The notes: generated from the letters alone by a model not told the origin. DNA of 64,000 nucleotides from Celeribacter indicus (GCF_000819565.1 NZ_CP004393.1:2480001-2544000); one strand, 5' to 3'; counted from the first letter of the stretch, positions 44,544 through 53,659 are shown. Numbers and translations: made by a program.

Positions 44544-45176
44544 TCAGGACAGGGCCGGCATCAGCACGCCATCCACGAAGTAGAGCACGCCGTTCGACTG
44601 CTGGACATTGTCCGCGAGCGTCGTCGTCACGTTCGAGGCCGCATCGCGCAGGATCAGCTCGGAGCCGGTCCCCTTCCGGATGTGGATCATGTCGCCGGAC
44701 ACCGTGGTCAGCGTCACGCTCTGGTCCTCCTCGCCGATCTCGATCCCGGCCGGAAGCGGGTCACGGTCGATATCGTCCTGGGAGAGCAGCTCGTCGATAT
44801 ATTCCGGCGTGTATTCGCCGCGCACGACATGCGCCCCGAGGATATTCCTCAGCGTTTCGCGGTTCTCGGGCAGCATCAGCTCGCTGACCTGTTCGGCGGG
44901 CAGCTTCGCAAAGGCGTCATTGGTCGGCGCGAAGACGGTGTAGGGTCCTTCGCCCATCAGTTCCTCGGCGAGGCCGGCGGTCTGAAGCGCCTCGACAAGG
45001 GTCGTGAGGTTTTGGACCTTCATCGCGTTCTCCGCGATCGAGGCATCCGGGTTCAGGGCCTCCTCGTTGAGGATTTCCGCGCCGTTGACCGCTTGCGCGT
45101 AGATCGGCGCGGCGAGCGGGGCGGCCGCCATCAGGGCGGCGGTGGACAGGGCGATCATCTTGCTGCGGGTTTTCAT
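44544..45176 (-). CDS. Fasciclin (FAS1) domain secreted protein
   Basis: A 210-aa exported protein with a signal peptide (MIALSTAALMAAAPLAAPIYAQA) and one FAS1 domain. H1 motif: YTVFAPTNDAFAKLP near 80. H2-like ending: VQQSNGVLYFVDGVLMP. FAS1 domains mediate adhesion or protein contacts. A GGAGG ribosome site lies before ATG 45176. It is monocistronic, 112 bases downstream of the corrinoid-reactivator gene's end but oriented the same way; the 164-base gap shows no clear promoter. Confidence 0.9.
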   Translation of the reverse strand: MKTRSKMIALSTAALMAAAPLAAPIYAQAVNGAEILNEEALNPDASIAENAMKVQNLTTLVEALQTAGLAEELMGEGPYTVFAPTNDAFAKLPAEQVSELMLPENRETLRNILGAHVVRGEYTPEYIDELLSQDDIDRDPLPAGIEIGEEDQSVTLTTVSGDMIHIRKGTGSELILRDAASNVTTTLADNVQQSNGVLYFVDGVLMPALS

Positions 45177-45340
45177 CGAAACCTCCGTTGATACCATGCA
45201 AATAAACGGACCCACGGCACGCCCGCGGGCCTTCTGGCGAGATAACGACACCCTCTGGCGAAAGTTGCGCACGCCGACTACACATCCTGTTGACGGATGC
45301 GTGACGAGAGACGGCGATGCGGTCGCGGGCGGATCCCGCC

Positions 45341-47380
45341 TCAGCGGCGGCGCCGCGCGCGCCGCGTGGCGCGTCCGCTGTCCGGTCCCGCGTTGAAGGA
45401 CGGCTCCGGCAGGGGAACGAGCGCGCGCAGGCCGCTGAAGGGATCGGTCGCGTGCGGGATCGCGTTCGCGGCGACGAAATGCTCCTGGAACCGCGGTTCG
45501 ATGGCGGTCTCCACCTTCGTGATCTCGTGGACCAGCGCCTCGATCCGCCGCCGGGCCCCGAGGTTGAGAAGCGCGATCTGCGCCCCCGTGCCCGCGGCAT
45601 TGCCCGCGCTCGTGACCTTCTCCAGCGGGCAATCGGGGATCATCCCCAGGACCATCGCGTGTTTGGGGGAGATATGGGCCCCGAAGGCGCCGGCGAGCAC
45701 CACGCGCTCCACCCGGTCGACCCCGAATTCGTCCATCAGCAATCGCGCGCCCGCGTAGAGCGCCGATTTGGCAAGCTGGATCGCGCGCACATCGGCCTGG
45801 GTGATCGAGATCACCGGGCCGCCCGTGGCGCTCGCATCGTGCAGCACGTATTCATAGGTGCGCCCGACCTTCCGGCAGCGCGGGCTGCCCACCGCCTCGG
45901 GCGAACCGATCAGCCCGTTGGCATCCATGATCCCGGCGATGCGCATTTCGGCCACCGCCTCGATGATGCCCGAGCCGCAGATGCCGGTGACGCCGGTGCG
46001 CGTGCTCTTCCGGGCAAAGGCGGGTTCGTCCGACCACTGCGCGATCCCGATCACGCGGAAGCGCGGTTCCTTCGTCACGGGGTCGATCTCGACCCGTTCG
46101 ATGGCCCCGTTGGCCGCGCGCTGGCCCGAGGAGATCTGCGCCCCTTCGAAGGCCGGGCCGGTGGGCGAGGAACAGGCGAGCACCCGCTCCCGGTTGCCCA
46201 GCAGGATCTCGGCATTGGTTCCGACATCGACGATGAGCGTCAGGTCCTCCTGCTCCTGCGGCGCCTCCGACAGCGCGACCGCGGCGGCATCCGCGCCGAC
46301 ATGGCCGGCGATGAGCGGCAGCACATAGAGCTGGGCCTCGGCCGCGAAGGACAGGCCTATCTCGCGGGCCGAAAGATCGAGCGCCGCGCCGGTGGCGAGC
46401 GCGAAGGGCGCCTGGCCGAGCGGCACCGGATCGAGCCCCAGCAGCAGGTGATGCATCACCGGGTTCATGACGAAGACCGCCTCGAAGATCGCCTCGATCC
46501 CGACACCCGCCTCCTGTGCGAGCTCGGTCGCGAGCGTGCCGATCGCCTCGCGCACCGCCGCCGTCATCTCCGCCGCGCCGCCGGGCGTCATCATCGCGTA
46601 GGACACGCGCGACATCAGATCCTCACCAAAGCGGATCTGCGGGTTCATCACCCCGCCCGAGGCCTTCACAGCGCCAGTCGAGAGATCCGTGAGATGGGCC
46701 GCGATGGTGGTCGAGCCGAGGTCGATGGCAAGCCCGTAGAGCGCGGGCTCGGCAAATCCCGGCCAGACGCCGACGACGCGGGGCCGCCCGGCGCGCGCGG
46801 TGTTGAGCGCGAGGGTCACGGCATTCCCGCCGGCGATCAGCGCCGCCTGTACCTCTGCGAGCATCGCGACGGAGACAGCCACATCCCCGAGCCCCCAGCT
46901 CTCCGACAGGGCCGCGGTGACGCGCTCCCAATCGCCCGAGGGCGTGTGCATGTCGGCCGGCGCGATCTCCACATAGACGGCGCGCGTGGCCGGATCCATC
47001 TCGATGACCCGGTCCGTCGCGGCCTTGCGCACCACCTGCTTGTGCACCTGGCTTTCCGCGGGGACGTCGATCACCATGTCGCCCAGGACCTGCGTCTGGC
47101 AGCTCATGCGATATCCCGGTTTCACCGGGCGTTTCTCGCGATAGGCGCGTTCGACGGCATTGGCGGGGCTGAGCGCGTCTTCCGCGGCGGTGATGCCATG
47201 TTTGGGATGGGTGCCGAAGGCGGGGCGCACCATGCATTTCGAGCAGATCCCGTGCCCGCCGCAGACGCTGTCGACATCGACGCCGAGATTGCGCGCGGCT
47301 TGCAGGACGCTCGTGCCCGCCGGCACGCGGCCGCGCTTGCCCGAGGGGGTGAAGATCACCAGGGGATCCGTGTCGCTCAT
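45341..47380 (-). CDS. ASKHA/2Fe-2S corrinoid reactivator (RACo/RamA-like, DUF4445)
   Basis: A 679-aa redox ATPase thought to return inactive Co(II) corrinoid to Co(I). An N-terminal ferredoxin domain has C40, C46, C49 and C94 as 2Fe-2S ligands ([11 protein letters not shown]...YRMSC). A linker leads to a C-terminal ASKHA ATPase with phosphate loops [13 protein letters not shown] near 220 and [13 protein letters not shown] near 400, and [11 protein letters not shown]. Related proteins reactivate corrinoid methyltransferases; in roseobacters a relative supports split B12-dependent methionine synthase. The C terminus ends in an Arg-rich tail ([10 protein letters not shown]). It overlaps rluE by ATGA. 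Confidence 0.9.
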   Translation of the reverse strand: MSDTDPLVIFTPSGKRGRVPAGTSVLQAARNLGVDVDSVCGGHGICSKCMVRPAFGTHPKHGITAAEDALSPANAVERAYREKRPVKPGYRMSCQTQVLGDMVIDVPAESQVHKQVVRKAATDRVIEMDPATRAVYVEIAPADMHTPSGDWERVTAALSESWGLGDVAVSVAMLAEVQAALIAGGNAVTLALNTARAGRPRVVGVWPGFAEPALYGLAIDLGSTTIAAHLTDLSTGAVKASGGVMNPQIRFGEDLMSRVSYAMMTPGGAAEMTAAVREAIGTLATELAQEAGVGIEAIFEAVFVMNPVMHHLLLGLDPVPLGQAPFALATGAALDLSAREIGLSFAAEAQLYVLPLIAGHVGADAAAVALSEAPQEQEDLTLIVDVGTNAEILLGNRERVLACSSPTGPAFEGAQISSGQRAANGAIERVEIDPVTKEPRFRVIGIAQWSDEPAFARKSTRTGVTGICGSGIIEAVAEMRIAGIMDANGLIGSPEAVGSPRCRKVGRTYEYVLHDASATGGPVISITQADVRAIQLAKSALYAGARLLMDEFGVDRVERVVLAGAFGAHISPKHAMVLGMIPDCPLEKVTSAGNAAGTGAQIALLNLGARRRIEALVHEITKVETAIEPRFQEHFVAANAIPHATDPFSGLRALVPLPEPSFNAGPDSGRATRRARRRR

Positions 47381-47964
47381 CCTGTCGCCTTTCCCTTGCC
47401 GGCGGCTTTCGCCGGATCCTCGTCGCGCCACGCGCCGCTGTCCAGGCCGTCGAGCCGCCAGGGGCCGATCGCCACACGGACGAGGCGCAGCGTCGGAAAC
47501 CCCGCGGCGGCGGTCATCCGCCGCACCTGCCGGTTGCGCCCCTCGGAAATCGTCAGCTCGATCCAGCTATCGGGGACGGACTTGCGGTAGCGCACCGGCG
47601 GGGTGCGCGGCCAGAGCCAGCCGGGGGCCTCCACGCGGCGCACGCGGGCAGGGCGGGTCGTGCCGTCCTTCAGCTCGATCCCCGCCCGCAGCCGCGCGAG
47701 CGCCGCCTCGTCCGGCAGGCCCTCCACCTGGGCGAGATAGGTCTTTTCCATCTTGTGCCGCGGCGAGGAGATCCGCGCCTGGAGCGCGCCGTCATCGGTC
47801 AGCAGAAGCAGCCCCTCGCTGTCGCGGTCGAGCCGCCCGGCGGGATAGACCCGCGGCACGTCGATGAAGCGCGACAGGGTCGCGCGCGCCGTGCCCTCCG
47901 TGCCCCTGTCCGTGAACTGGGAGAGCACGTCGAAGGGCTTGTTGAACGCGATCAGCCTCGTCAT
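47377..47964 (-). CDS. rluE: 23S rRNA pseudouridine synthase, RluE/RsuA type
   Basis: Isomerises uridine in rRNA (E. coli RluE acts at U2457). The 195-aa protein lacks an N-terminal S4 domain, as RluE does. Catalytic Asp lies in [17 protein letters not shown] near residue 45; KTYLAQVEG and [15 protein letters not shown] are the other motifs. ATG 47964 gives the typical start ([16 protein letters not shown]). It leads directly into the corrinoid reactivator gene (4-base overlap). Confidence 0.9.
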   Translation of the reverse strand: MTRLIAFNKPFDVLSQFTDRGTEGTARATLSRFIDVPRVYPAGRLDRDSEGLLLLTDDGALQARISSPRHKMEKTYLAQVEGLPDEAALARLRAGIELKDGTTRPARVRRVEAPGWLWPRTPPVRYRKSVPDSWIELTISEGRNRQVRRMTAAAGFPTLRLVRVAIGPWRLDGLDSGAWRDEDPAKAAGKGKATG

Positions 47965-48050
47965 GCACCGTCCTCCGTCAGATTTCCGTCGCAGGGGGCT
48001 GTCTGCCCCCTCCCGGCCTTGCGGCCGGTTCACCCCCGAGGATACTTCCG

Positions 48051-48081
48051 AGCAGATGAAGGAGCCGGGCCTTCATCTGCT
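48051..48081 (-). terminator. 12-bp hairpin after the methyl-THF methyltransferase gene
   Basis: AGCAGATGAAGG (48051-48062) pairs perfectly with CCTTCATCTGCT (48070-48081). Flanking GGATA/TATCC can extend the stem beyond an internal loop. It lies 33 bases downstream of the gene on the minus strand, before rluE. Confidence 0.65.
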
Positions 48082-48113
48082 TTCAAATATCCCCGCCGGA
48101 GGCAGCCGTCCTT

Positions 48114-49103
48114 TCAGCCGCGCCGGCGCCGGCCCCCGCCGCGGCGACCGCCGCCGGCGCCGCCGGAGGCAGCGGCCTGTGCGGCCTCGGAGAAGGGCGT
48201 GCCCTGCGCGACCGCCTCGGCCACGCGCGAAAAGCCGATCCATTTCGTGCCGTCCGGATCGTGGTTCATCAGCAGGTTGGCGGCGCGGATCGCCTCCATC
48301 TCCTGCACGCGCACCGGGTTCATGATCGCGGAGGTCATGCCCGCCCCGATGGCCATCGGCAGGAAGGCCGCGTTGATCCCGTGGCGATGCGGCAGGCCGA
48401 AGGAGATGTTCGAGGCGCCGCAGGTCGTGTTCACGCCGAGTTCCTCGCGCAGGCGGCGCACGAGGGTGAAGACCTGGTGCCCGGCGGTGGCCATGGCGCC
48501 GATCGGCATCACCAGCGGGTCCACGACGATGTCATGGGCGGGGATGCCGAAATCGGCGGCGCGCGCGACGATCTTTTTCGCCACGGCGAAGCGCACGTCG
48601 GGATCCTCGGAAATCCCGGTGTCGTCATTGGCGATGGCCACGACCGGGACGTTGTATTTCTTCACGAGCGGGAGCACGCGTTCGAGCCGTTCCTCCTCGC
48701 CGGTGACGGAGTTCAGCAGCGGGCGTCCTTCCGCCGTCTCGAGCCCGGCCTCGAGCGCATCGGGCACGGAGCTGTCGATGCAGAGCGGCACGTCGACCAC
48801 CGCCTGCACCCGCGCGACGAGATCGCGCATCAGCGGCGGTTCGACAAAATTGTTGTCGGCATAGCGCGGATCCTCGGCCATCCTGGTGGAGAACACCGCG
48901 CCCGAGTTGATGTCGAGCACATTGGCGCCGCAGGCCACCTGTTCGAGCGCGTCGCGTTCCACGGTGGAGAAATCGCCGGCCTCGAGTTCGGCGGCGAGTT
49001 TCTTGCGCCCGGTGGGGTTGATCCGTTCGCCGATCACGCAGAACGGCTCGTCAAAGCCGATCACGACGGTTCTGGTCTTGCTTTCGATCACAGTGCGGGT
49101 CAT
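48114..49103 (-). CDS. Methyltetrahydrofolate:corrinoid methyltransferase (MetH pterin-domain type)
   Basis: A 329-aa pterin-binding TIM barrel transferring methyl from 5-methyl-THF to a corrinoid protein. Signatures are VIGERINPTGRKKLAAEL near the N terminus, ANVLDINSGA, LCIDSSVPDALEAGL, LLNSVTGEEERL and TTCGASNISFGLPHRHGIN. It is the size of MetH domain 2, not a whole methionine synthase, so homocysteine and B12-binding domains must come from other genes. The C terminus is a Gly/Arg-rich tail (GGGRRGGGRRRRG). It follows the 'virulence factor' gene by 14 bases. Confidence 0.9.
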   Translation of the reverse strand: MTRTVIESKTRTVVIGFDEPFCVIGERINPTGRKKLAAELEAGDFSTVERDALEQVACGANVLDINSGAVFSTRMAEDPRYADNNFVEPPLMRDLVARVQAVVDVPLCIDSSVPDALEAGLETAEGRPLLNSVTGEEERLERVLPLVKKYNVPVVAIANDDTGISEDPDVRFAVAKKIVARAADFGIPAHDIVVDPLVMPIGAMATAGHQVFTLVRRLREELGVNTTCGASNISFGLPHRHGINAAFLPMAIGAGMTSAIMNPVRVQEMEAIRAANLLMNHDPDGTKWIGFSRVAEAVAQGTPFSEAAQAAASGGAGGGRRGGGRRRRG

Positions 49104-49117
49104 CGTCCCGGCCTCCT

Positions 49118-49417
49118 TCAGTGGGGCTCGCGCCCGTCGTTGTTCACGAGCGCGATGAGCCGCGCCTTGTCATATTGTGCATCGAGCGCCGCGGCGCGCG
49201 CATCGGCGGCGGCCTGCGGCTCGCCCTCGCAGGGTTCGGTCACGTCGCGCCACTCGGCCATATAGGCGTCCCCCGCGGTCGCTCCGATCCGCATCGCGAC
49301 GCGGTCGATCGCCTGTTCGAACCGTTCGGGCAGCACGGCCCGCGCCGCGCGCCGGCCGCGGCCGACGCGGACCTGTGCGGGAATGCCCCGCCAGTAGATG
49401 ATGGTCAGTTCGGACAT
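49118..49417 (-). CDS. 'Virulence factor' family protein (PF13769 type)
   Basis: A 99-aa protein starting SELTIIYWRGIPAQVRVGRGRRAARAVLPERFEQAIDRVAMRIG, the pattern of this misnamed Pfam family. There is no signal peptide and no evidence of a role in virulence. The 14-base spacing to the methyl-THF methyltransferase gene implies an operon, so a role in corrinoid methyl transfer is likely. This is inference from context. Confidence 0.85.
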   Translation of the reverse strand: MSELTIIYWRGIPAQVRVGRGRRAARAVLPERFEQAIDRVAMRIGATAGDAYMAEWRDVTEPCEGEPQAAADARAAALDAQYDKARLIALVNNDGREPH

Positions 49418-49632
49418 GTCGCTTCCGCTCCCTCGATCCTTCCCGCAAGCCATACTGGAAAGGCGCAGGGCGCAAAAGGGCGGGTTGTCTGAAAAATTCT
49501 CAACAAGATCATGAAGGGGCAGGCGCCTTGGCCGGTGCACAGGGGGGCGCGCCCTGACGCACCATCGCGGCGCTTGCCCGGAAAGGGGTCTTCGCCTATG
49601 GTGGGGCCAAGTTGAAATGGAGGGCGTGAACG

Positions 49633-50745
49633 ATGGCGCCCAAGCGTCCCAAAGGTGCGGGCGCGTTCCCGAAAGCGGTCGTAACCCCCGCGCCTGACAT
49701 GGCCGATCCGCATGAGCTTTATGCCGCGCTGGATCTTGGCACCAATTCGTGCCGCATGCTGATTGCCCAGCCGAAGGGCAGCCAGTTTCATGTGGTCGAC
49801 AGCTTCTCGAAATCGGTTCAGCTCGGCAACGGGCTCGAATCCTCCGGCCGATTATGCCGGGCCTCGATCTCCCGCACGATCCAGGCGCTGCGCGTCTGCC
49901 AGAAGAAGATCGAGAAGCATGAGGTCAAGCGCATGCGGCTCGTGGCGACGGAGGCCTGCCGCCGGGCGCGCAATTCGCGGGATTTCCTGCGCCGGGTGCA
50001 GCGCGAGACCGGGTTGCAGCTCGAGATCATCAAGCCGGAGGAGGAGGCGCGGCTCGCGGTGATTTCCTGCGCGCCGCTCGTCTCCACGCGGACGGAGCAG
50101 CTTCTCGTCGTCGATATCGGCGGCGGCTCGACCGAGCTCGTCTGGATCGACCTGTCCACCGTGCCGCGGGCCGAACGGCCGCGGGCGATCATGCGCCTCC
50201 ATACCGGGTTCAAGAATGCCGACAGCCCGTTTCCGCATGCGAAGGTGGTGGACTGGATCTCCGTGCCGCTCGGGGTCGCGACGCTGATGGAGCAGTTCGG
50301 GGACGTGGAGGACGACGGCGCGCGGTTCGCGCTCATGTCCTGGTTCTTCGAGGAGAAGCTCGCGGATTTCACCCCCTATGCGAACGAGCCCGCGCGCGAG
50401 GGGTTCCAGATCATCGGCACCTCCGGCACGGTGACGACGGTCGCGGCCTCGCATCTGGGGCTGAAGCGCTACGACCGCAACAAGGTCGACGGGCTGCGGA
50501 TGAGTTCGGAGCAGATCGACCGGGTGATCCGCACCTATCTCGATCTCGGGCCGGAGGGGCGCAGGCGCGATCCGCGTATCGGGCGCGACCGGCAGGAGCT
50601 CATCATGTCGGGGGCGGCGATCCTCCAGGCTCTGCTGCGGATCTGGCCCACGGATCGCCTCTCCGTGGCCGACCGGGGGCTGCGCGAAGGGTTGCTTTAT
50701 GCGCAGATGTCGGCGGATGGGGTGCTCGAGGAAGCGGTGCCCTGA
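49633..50745 (+). CDS. Ppx/GppA family phosphatase
   Basis: Exopolyphosphatase or guanosine-pentaphosphate phosphatase of the ASKHA fold, 370 aa. Phosphate loops ALDLGTNSCRML near residue 32 and VVDIGGGSTELVW near 155, plus GTSGTVTTVAA near 262, are intact. It is the short form lacking the C-terminal HD domain of E. coli Ppx. It may act on polyphosphate or (p)ppGpp; the sequence cannot decide. It ends at a stable hairpin. Confidence 0.9.
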   Translation: MAPKRPKGAGAFPKAVVTPAPDMADPHELYAALDLGTNSCRMLIAQPKGSQFHVVDSFSKSVQLGNGLESSGRLCRASISRTIQALRVCQKKIEKHEVKRMRLVATEACRRARNSRDFLRRVQRETGLQLEIIKPEEEARLAVISCAPLVSTRTEQLLVVDIGGGSTELVWIDLSTVPRAERPRAIMRLHTGFKNADSPFPHAKVVDWISVPLGVATLMEQFGDVEDDGARFALMSWFFEEKLADFTPYANEPAREGFQIIGTSGTVTTVAASHLGLKRYDRNKVDGLRMSSEQIDRVIRTYLDLGPEGRRRDPRIGRDRQELIMSGAAILQALLRIWPTDRLSVADRGLREGLLYAQMSADGVLEEAVP

Positions 50746-50760
50746 CCGGACACGGTCCGG

Positions 50761-50795
50761 CGGCTCCGCGCGGGGAACCACCGCGACCGGAGCCG
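50761..50795. terminator. Two-part hairpin after the Ppx/GppA gene
   Basis: CGGCTCCG (50761-50768) pairs with CGGAGCCG (50788-50795), and inside it CGCGG (50769-50773) pairs with CCGCG (50781-50785). It lies between convergent genes and may serve both. Confidence 0.55.
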
Positions 50796-50826
50796 CGGTG
50801 GCCGGAATGGTCAGGCGGGCGCCGGA

Positions 50827-51561
50827 TCAGGCGAGCAGGTCGTCGCCCAGGCCGCCGAGGCCGCCCAGATCACCGAGGCCGCCGAGCAGGTCGCCCGTCA
50901 GGTCGGTGACGGTGCCCACCAGCCCGTCCACCACACCGGTGACCGTGCCGAGGAGGCCCCCCACGAGGCCGGTGTCCACGCCGCCGAGAAGGCCTTCCAC
51001 CGTATCCAGAACGCCGTCCACGAGGGACAGGTCGAGCAGGTCGGAGGTGCCGCCCAGCAGGGTGTCGACGATGTCCAGGTCCAGTCCGCCGGCGACATCC
51101 TCCACGAGGCCGAGGTCGAGCAGGCCGGTCACGGTTTCCGGGAGGCCGTCGAGCACCGAGGCGTCGAGCAGTCCGGTGACGGTGCCCAGCGTGCCGTCGA
51201 GAAGGCCCGCATCGAGGCCGCCGGTCAGGCCGTCGAGGACGCTCAGGTCGAGCGTGTCGGTGACGGTGTCAAGCGCATCGGAGAGGAGGGAGGTGTCCAG
51301 GATGCCGGTCACGCTTCCGAGCGTGTCCTCGACCACGGAGAGGTCGAGGGCATCGGTGACCGTGCCGACCGTTTCGCCAAGGCTCGAGGTGTCGAGAAGG
51401 CCCAGGTCGAGCGTGTCGGTCACGGTCGAGAGCGTGGCGTCGACGACATCGGTCACCAGCGCCGGATTGAGTGTCGTGGTCACGGCAGAGACGGTGTTTT
51501 GCAGCGTGCCGGTAAGTCCGGCGAGCTGGCCGGTGAGGAAGGTCAGATTGTTAAGGGGCAT
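50827..51561 (-). CDS. Leu/Asp/Thr/Gly-rich tandem-repeat protein of unknown function
   Basis: A 244-aa protein built of about 10 imperfect repeats of ~16 residues (consensus TVTxxLDLSVLDGLxx), some followed by a 12-residue half unit (GLDAGLLDGTLG type). It contains no Lys, Arg, His, Cys, Trp or Tyr after the first residues, so it is extremely acidic. Hydrophobic Leu/Val alternate with Asp/Thr/Gly every few residues, which could form a beta-solenoid or amphipathic helices. No signal peptide is seen. AGGAG precedes ATG 51561. The region upstream is strongly AT-rich. No family is recognised. Confidence 0.75.
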   Translation of the reverse strand: MPLNNLTFLTGQLAGLTGTLQNTVSAVTTTLNPALVTDVVDATLSTVTDTLDLGLLDTSSLGETVGTVTDALDLSVVEDTLGSVTGILDTSLLSDALDTVTDTLDLSVLDGLTGGLDAGLLDGTLGTVTGLLDASVLDGLPETVTGLLDLGLVEDVAGGLDLDIVDTLLGGTSDLLDLSLVDGVLDTVEGLLGGVDTGLVGGLLGTVTGVVDGLVGTVTDLTGDLLGGLGDLGGLGGLGDDLLA

Positions 51562-51720
51562 GTCCCTCTCCTATGCAGTTATTCGCGTCTGTTAAGTGGA
51601 AGACGCCAGAAATGAATATCGAACCAACTTTAAAATACAACTAAAAGTTTATATGAATTATTATTAAGTATGTAATAACTATAAAAAGTATTGGTAAACA
51701 TGTCTTGATACCCTGTCCGG
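51562..51720 (-). promoter_or_regulatory. AT-rich island upstream of the repeat-protein gene
   Basis: About 120 of these bases (roughly 51590-51710) are almost pure A/T, in sharp contrast to the GC-rich surroundings, and contain runs such as TAATAATAATTC on the minus strand. No single -35/-10 pair stands out. It probably contains the promoter and regulatory sites of the repeat protein; 51721-51863 shows nothing further. Confidence 0.6.
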
Positions 51721-51865
51721 CTGCCCGAAAATTACACGCATGAAGGGTGGGCGCCGGTGCACCGCGCCGCAGGTTTTTCCCATCGGCCGAACCGCGCAGG
51801 GCGATCGGAACGCTTCCCGCCGGACGGCGGCGGATGGTCGGGCTCACGGGGGGCCGACAATGAGA

Positions 51866-51887
51866 AAAGCGGCCCTTGGGCCGCTTT
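51866..51887 (-). terminator. Rho-independent terminator of the SYLF gene
   Basis: AAAGCGGCCC (51866-51875) pairs with GGGCCGCTTT (51878-51887). On the minus strand the stem is followed by a TTTT-rich run, 25 bases after the stop. Confidence 0.75.
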
Positions 51888-51912
51888 CGTCATCTTTCGG
51901 AGGGGATGGGGA

Positions 51913-52470
51913 TCAGGGGATGATCCGGGTGTATTTCGTTCCCTCGACGGTGGCGCCGGCGATCAGCCCGGCCTGGCCGAAGACGACGGCGATCACCGGC
52001 GACAGCGAGGTGAGCGTTTCCGCCGACACGTTCTCGCCCCGGTTGGAGACCGCGTATTCGAGATCCGCGCCCGCCGACCAGCCGGGCGAGTTGCGGAATT
52101 CGGAAAGCGCCTGCTGGGTCATGAAGAACAGCACATGCGCATATTGCTGCGCGCCGATCTGGAGGCCGAAGGTCGCCTGTGTCGAGGAATAGTAGTCGAC
52201 GGTGGCGCCGCCCACGCGCAGCGCGCCGCGGCCGTAGGAGCCGCCGAGGCCGAATCCCGCCTTGGTGATGAGCGGCATCACCAGCATGCCGACCGCCTTG
52301 TCGCGCAGCGCGGTCGTCCCCGGATAATTCTGGTAGAGATGGTTGAGCGTGGCGTCGACCCGCGCGTCGATGGTCGCCGGACCGCTCGAGCGCATGGAAT
52401 TGTCGCAGGCCGCGAGCAGCCCCGCGCTGCCCAGCCCGATCATAAAGGTCCTTCGGTTGGTAATGCTCAT
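51913..52470 (-). CDS. SYLF (YSC84-type) lipoprotein
   Basis: A 185-aa lipoprotein: signal NRRTFMIGLGSAGLLAAC with the lipobox LAAC and a Tat-like RR. It is followed by a SYLF domain containing AVGMLVMPLITKAGFGLGGSYGRGAL, VDYYSSTQATFGLQIGAQ and SRGENVSAET-like elements. SYLF domains bind phosphoinositides in eukaryotes; bacterial function is unclear. ATG 52470 is chosen, with an in-frame ATG at 52545 as an alternative. A T-run terminator follows. Confidence 0.88.
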   Translation of the reverse strand: MSITNRRTFMIGLGSAGLLAACDNSMRSSGPATIDARVDATLNHLYQNYPGTTALRDKAVGMLVMPLITKAGFGLGGSYGRGALRVGGATVDYYSSTQATFGLQIGAQQYAHVLFFMTQQALSEFRNSPGWSAGADLEYAVSNRGENVSAETLTSLSPVIAVVFGQAGLIAGATVEGTKYTRIIP

Positions 52471-52578
52471 CTGTAAGCCCTTTTCACTGCTCGACACGGC
52501 CTCCGGCGCGCCGAGATCCTCGTTCGTCGGGCTCTTGGTGGTCACGCGGGGCGCGCGGCCTGGCCCGTTCTCGCAGGC

Positions 52579-52608
52579 ACTATAGCCTCAGTGCCGCAGT
52601 GCTGTCAT
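52579..52608 (-). promoter_or_regulatory. Promoter candidate of the SYLF gene
   Basis: ATGACA (52608-52603), 18 bases, TATAGT (52584-52579). Predicted initiation is near 52572, about 100 bases before ATG 52470. Moderate match only. Confidence 0.4.
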
Positions 52609-52660
52609 TGCCAAAACACCACCTATTGTGGCGGCGGTCAGGTTTCGCCGATCTATAGTT

Positions 52661-53659
52661 TCACCCGCGCAGCAGTTTCGCGGCCTCGGGCGCGAAATAG
52701 GTGAGAATGCCGTTGCAGCCGGCACGCTTGAAGCACATGAGGCTTTCGAGCATGACCTTCTCGCGGTCGAGCCAGCCCCTCTCGAAAGCGCCCGCGAGCA
52801 TCGCATATTCGCCGGAGACCTGATAGGCGAAGGTCGGCACGCCGAAGCGGTCCTGCACCCGGCGACAGATGTCGAGATAGGGCATGCCCGGTTTCACCAT
52901 CACCATGTCCGCGCCTTCGTGGAGGTCGCGCTCGACGAGCCGCAGCGCCTCGTCGCCGTTGGCCGGGTCCATCTGATAGGTCTTCTTGTCGCCCTTCAGC
53001 GCGCCGGAGGCGCCGACCGCGTCGCGGAACGGTCCGTAGAAGCCGGAGGCGTATTTCGCCGCATAGGACATGATCGAGACCTTGTCGAACCCCTCCGCCT
53101 CGAGCACCTGGCGGATCATGCCGATACGCCCGTCCATCATGTCCGACGGCCCGATGATGTCCGCGCCCGCCCGCGCCTGGGCCAGCGCCATCTTCACCAG
53201 CGCCTCGACGGTCATGTCGTTGACGATCTCTCCCTCCACGACATAGCCGTCATGGCCGTTGATGTTGTAGGGATCGAGCGCCACGTCGGTCATGACCGCA
53301 AGCTCCGGCACCTCGGCCTTGATCGCGCGGATCGCCCGGTTGACGAGGTTGTCCTCGTCCCAGGCGCCGGCGCAATCCTCGGTCTTCAGCTCCGGCTCGA
53401 TATAGGGAAAGAGGCAGATGGCGGGGATCCCGGCCTCGTGGGCGGCGACGGCCGCGCGCACCAGCCGGTCGATCGTCAGCCGTTCGACGCCGGGCATGGA
53501 GGGGATCGGCGTCGCGTCATCCTCGCCCTCGCGCACGAAGACGGGCCAGATCAGGTCGGCCACGGAGAGGTGGTTTTCGCGCACGAGCCCGCGCAGCGCC
53601 TCCATCTTCCGGGTCCGGCGCAGGCGGGTGAGCGGAAAGGGTGCGGTGGTGCGGGTCAT
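52661..53659 (-). CDS. hemB: Porphobilinogen synthase (delta-aminolevulinate dehydratase)
   Basis: Condenses two 5-aminolevulinates to porphobilinogen, the common tetrapyrrole precursor. The 332 aa carry the Schiff-base lysines in SYAAKYASGFYGPFRDA near 200 and MVKPGMPYLD near 255. The metal region reads TDVALDPYNINGHDG; the Cys ligands of zinc enzymes are replaced, pointing to the Mg-type alphaproteobacterial enzyme. ATG 53659 is the only good start. Confidence 0.97.
   Translation of the reverse strand: MTRTTAPFPLTRLRRTRKMEALRGLVRENHLSVADLIWPVFVREGEDDATPIPSMPGVERLTIDRLVRAAVAAHEAGIPAICLFPYIEPELKTEDCAGAWDEDNLVNRAIRAIKAEVPELAVMTDVALDPYNINGHDGYVVEGEIVNDMTVEALVKMALAQARAGADIIGPSDMMDGRIGMIRQVLEAEGFDKVSIMSYAAKYASGFYGPFRDAVGASGALKGDKKTYQMDPANGDEALRLVERDLHEGADMVMVKPGMPYLDICRRVQDRFGVPTFAYQVSGEYAMLAGAFERGWLDREKVMLESLMCFKRAGCNGILTYFAPEAAKLLRG

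Noticed and set aside
49118..49417. A pathogenicity factor, as the Pfam name suggests
   Set aside because: No signal peptide, no pathogenic context; the operon with a methyl-THF methyltransferase points to metabolism.
50827..51561. Tandem DNA repeat/CRISPR-like array rather than a gene
   Set aside because: Repeats keep one reading frame with synonymous variation, a good ribosome site and a stop, so it is a repeat protein gene.
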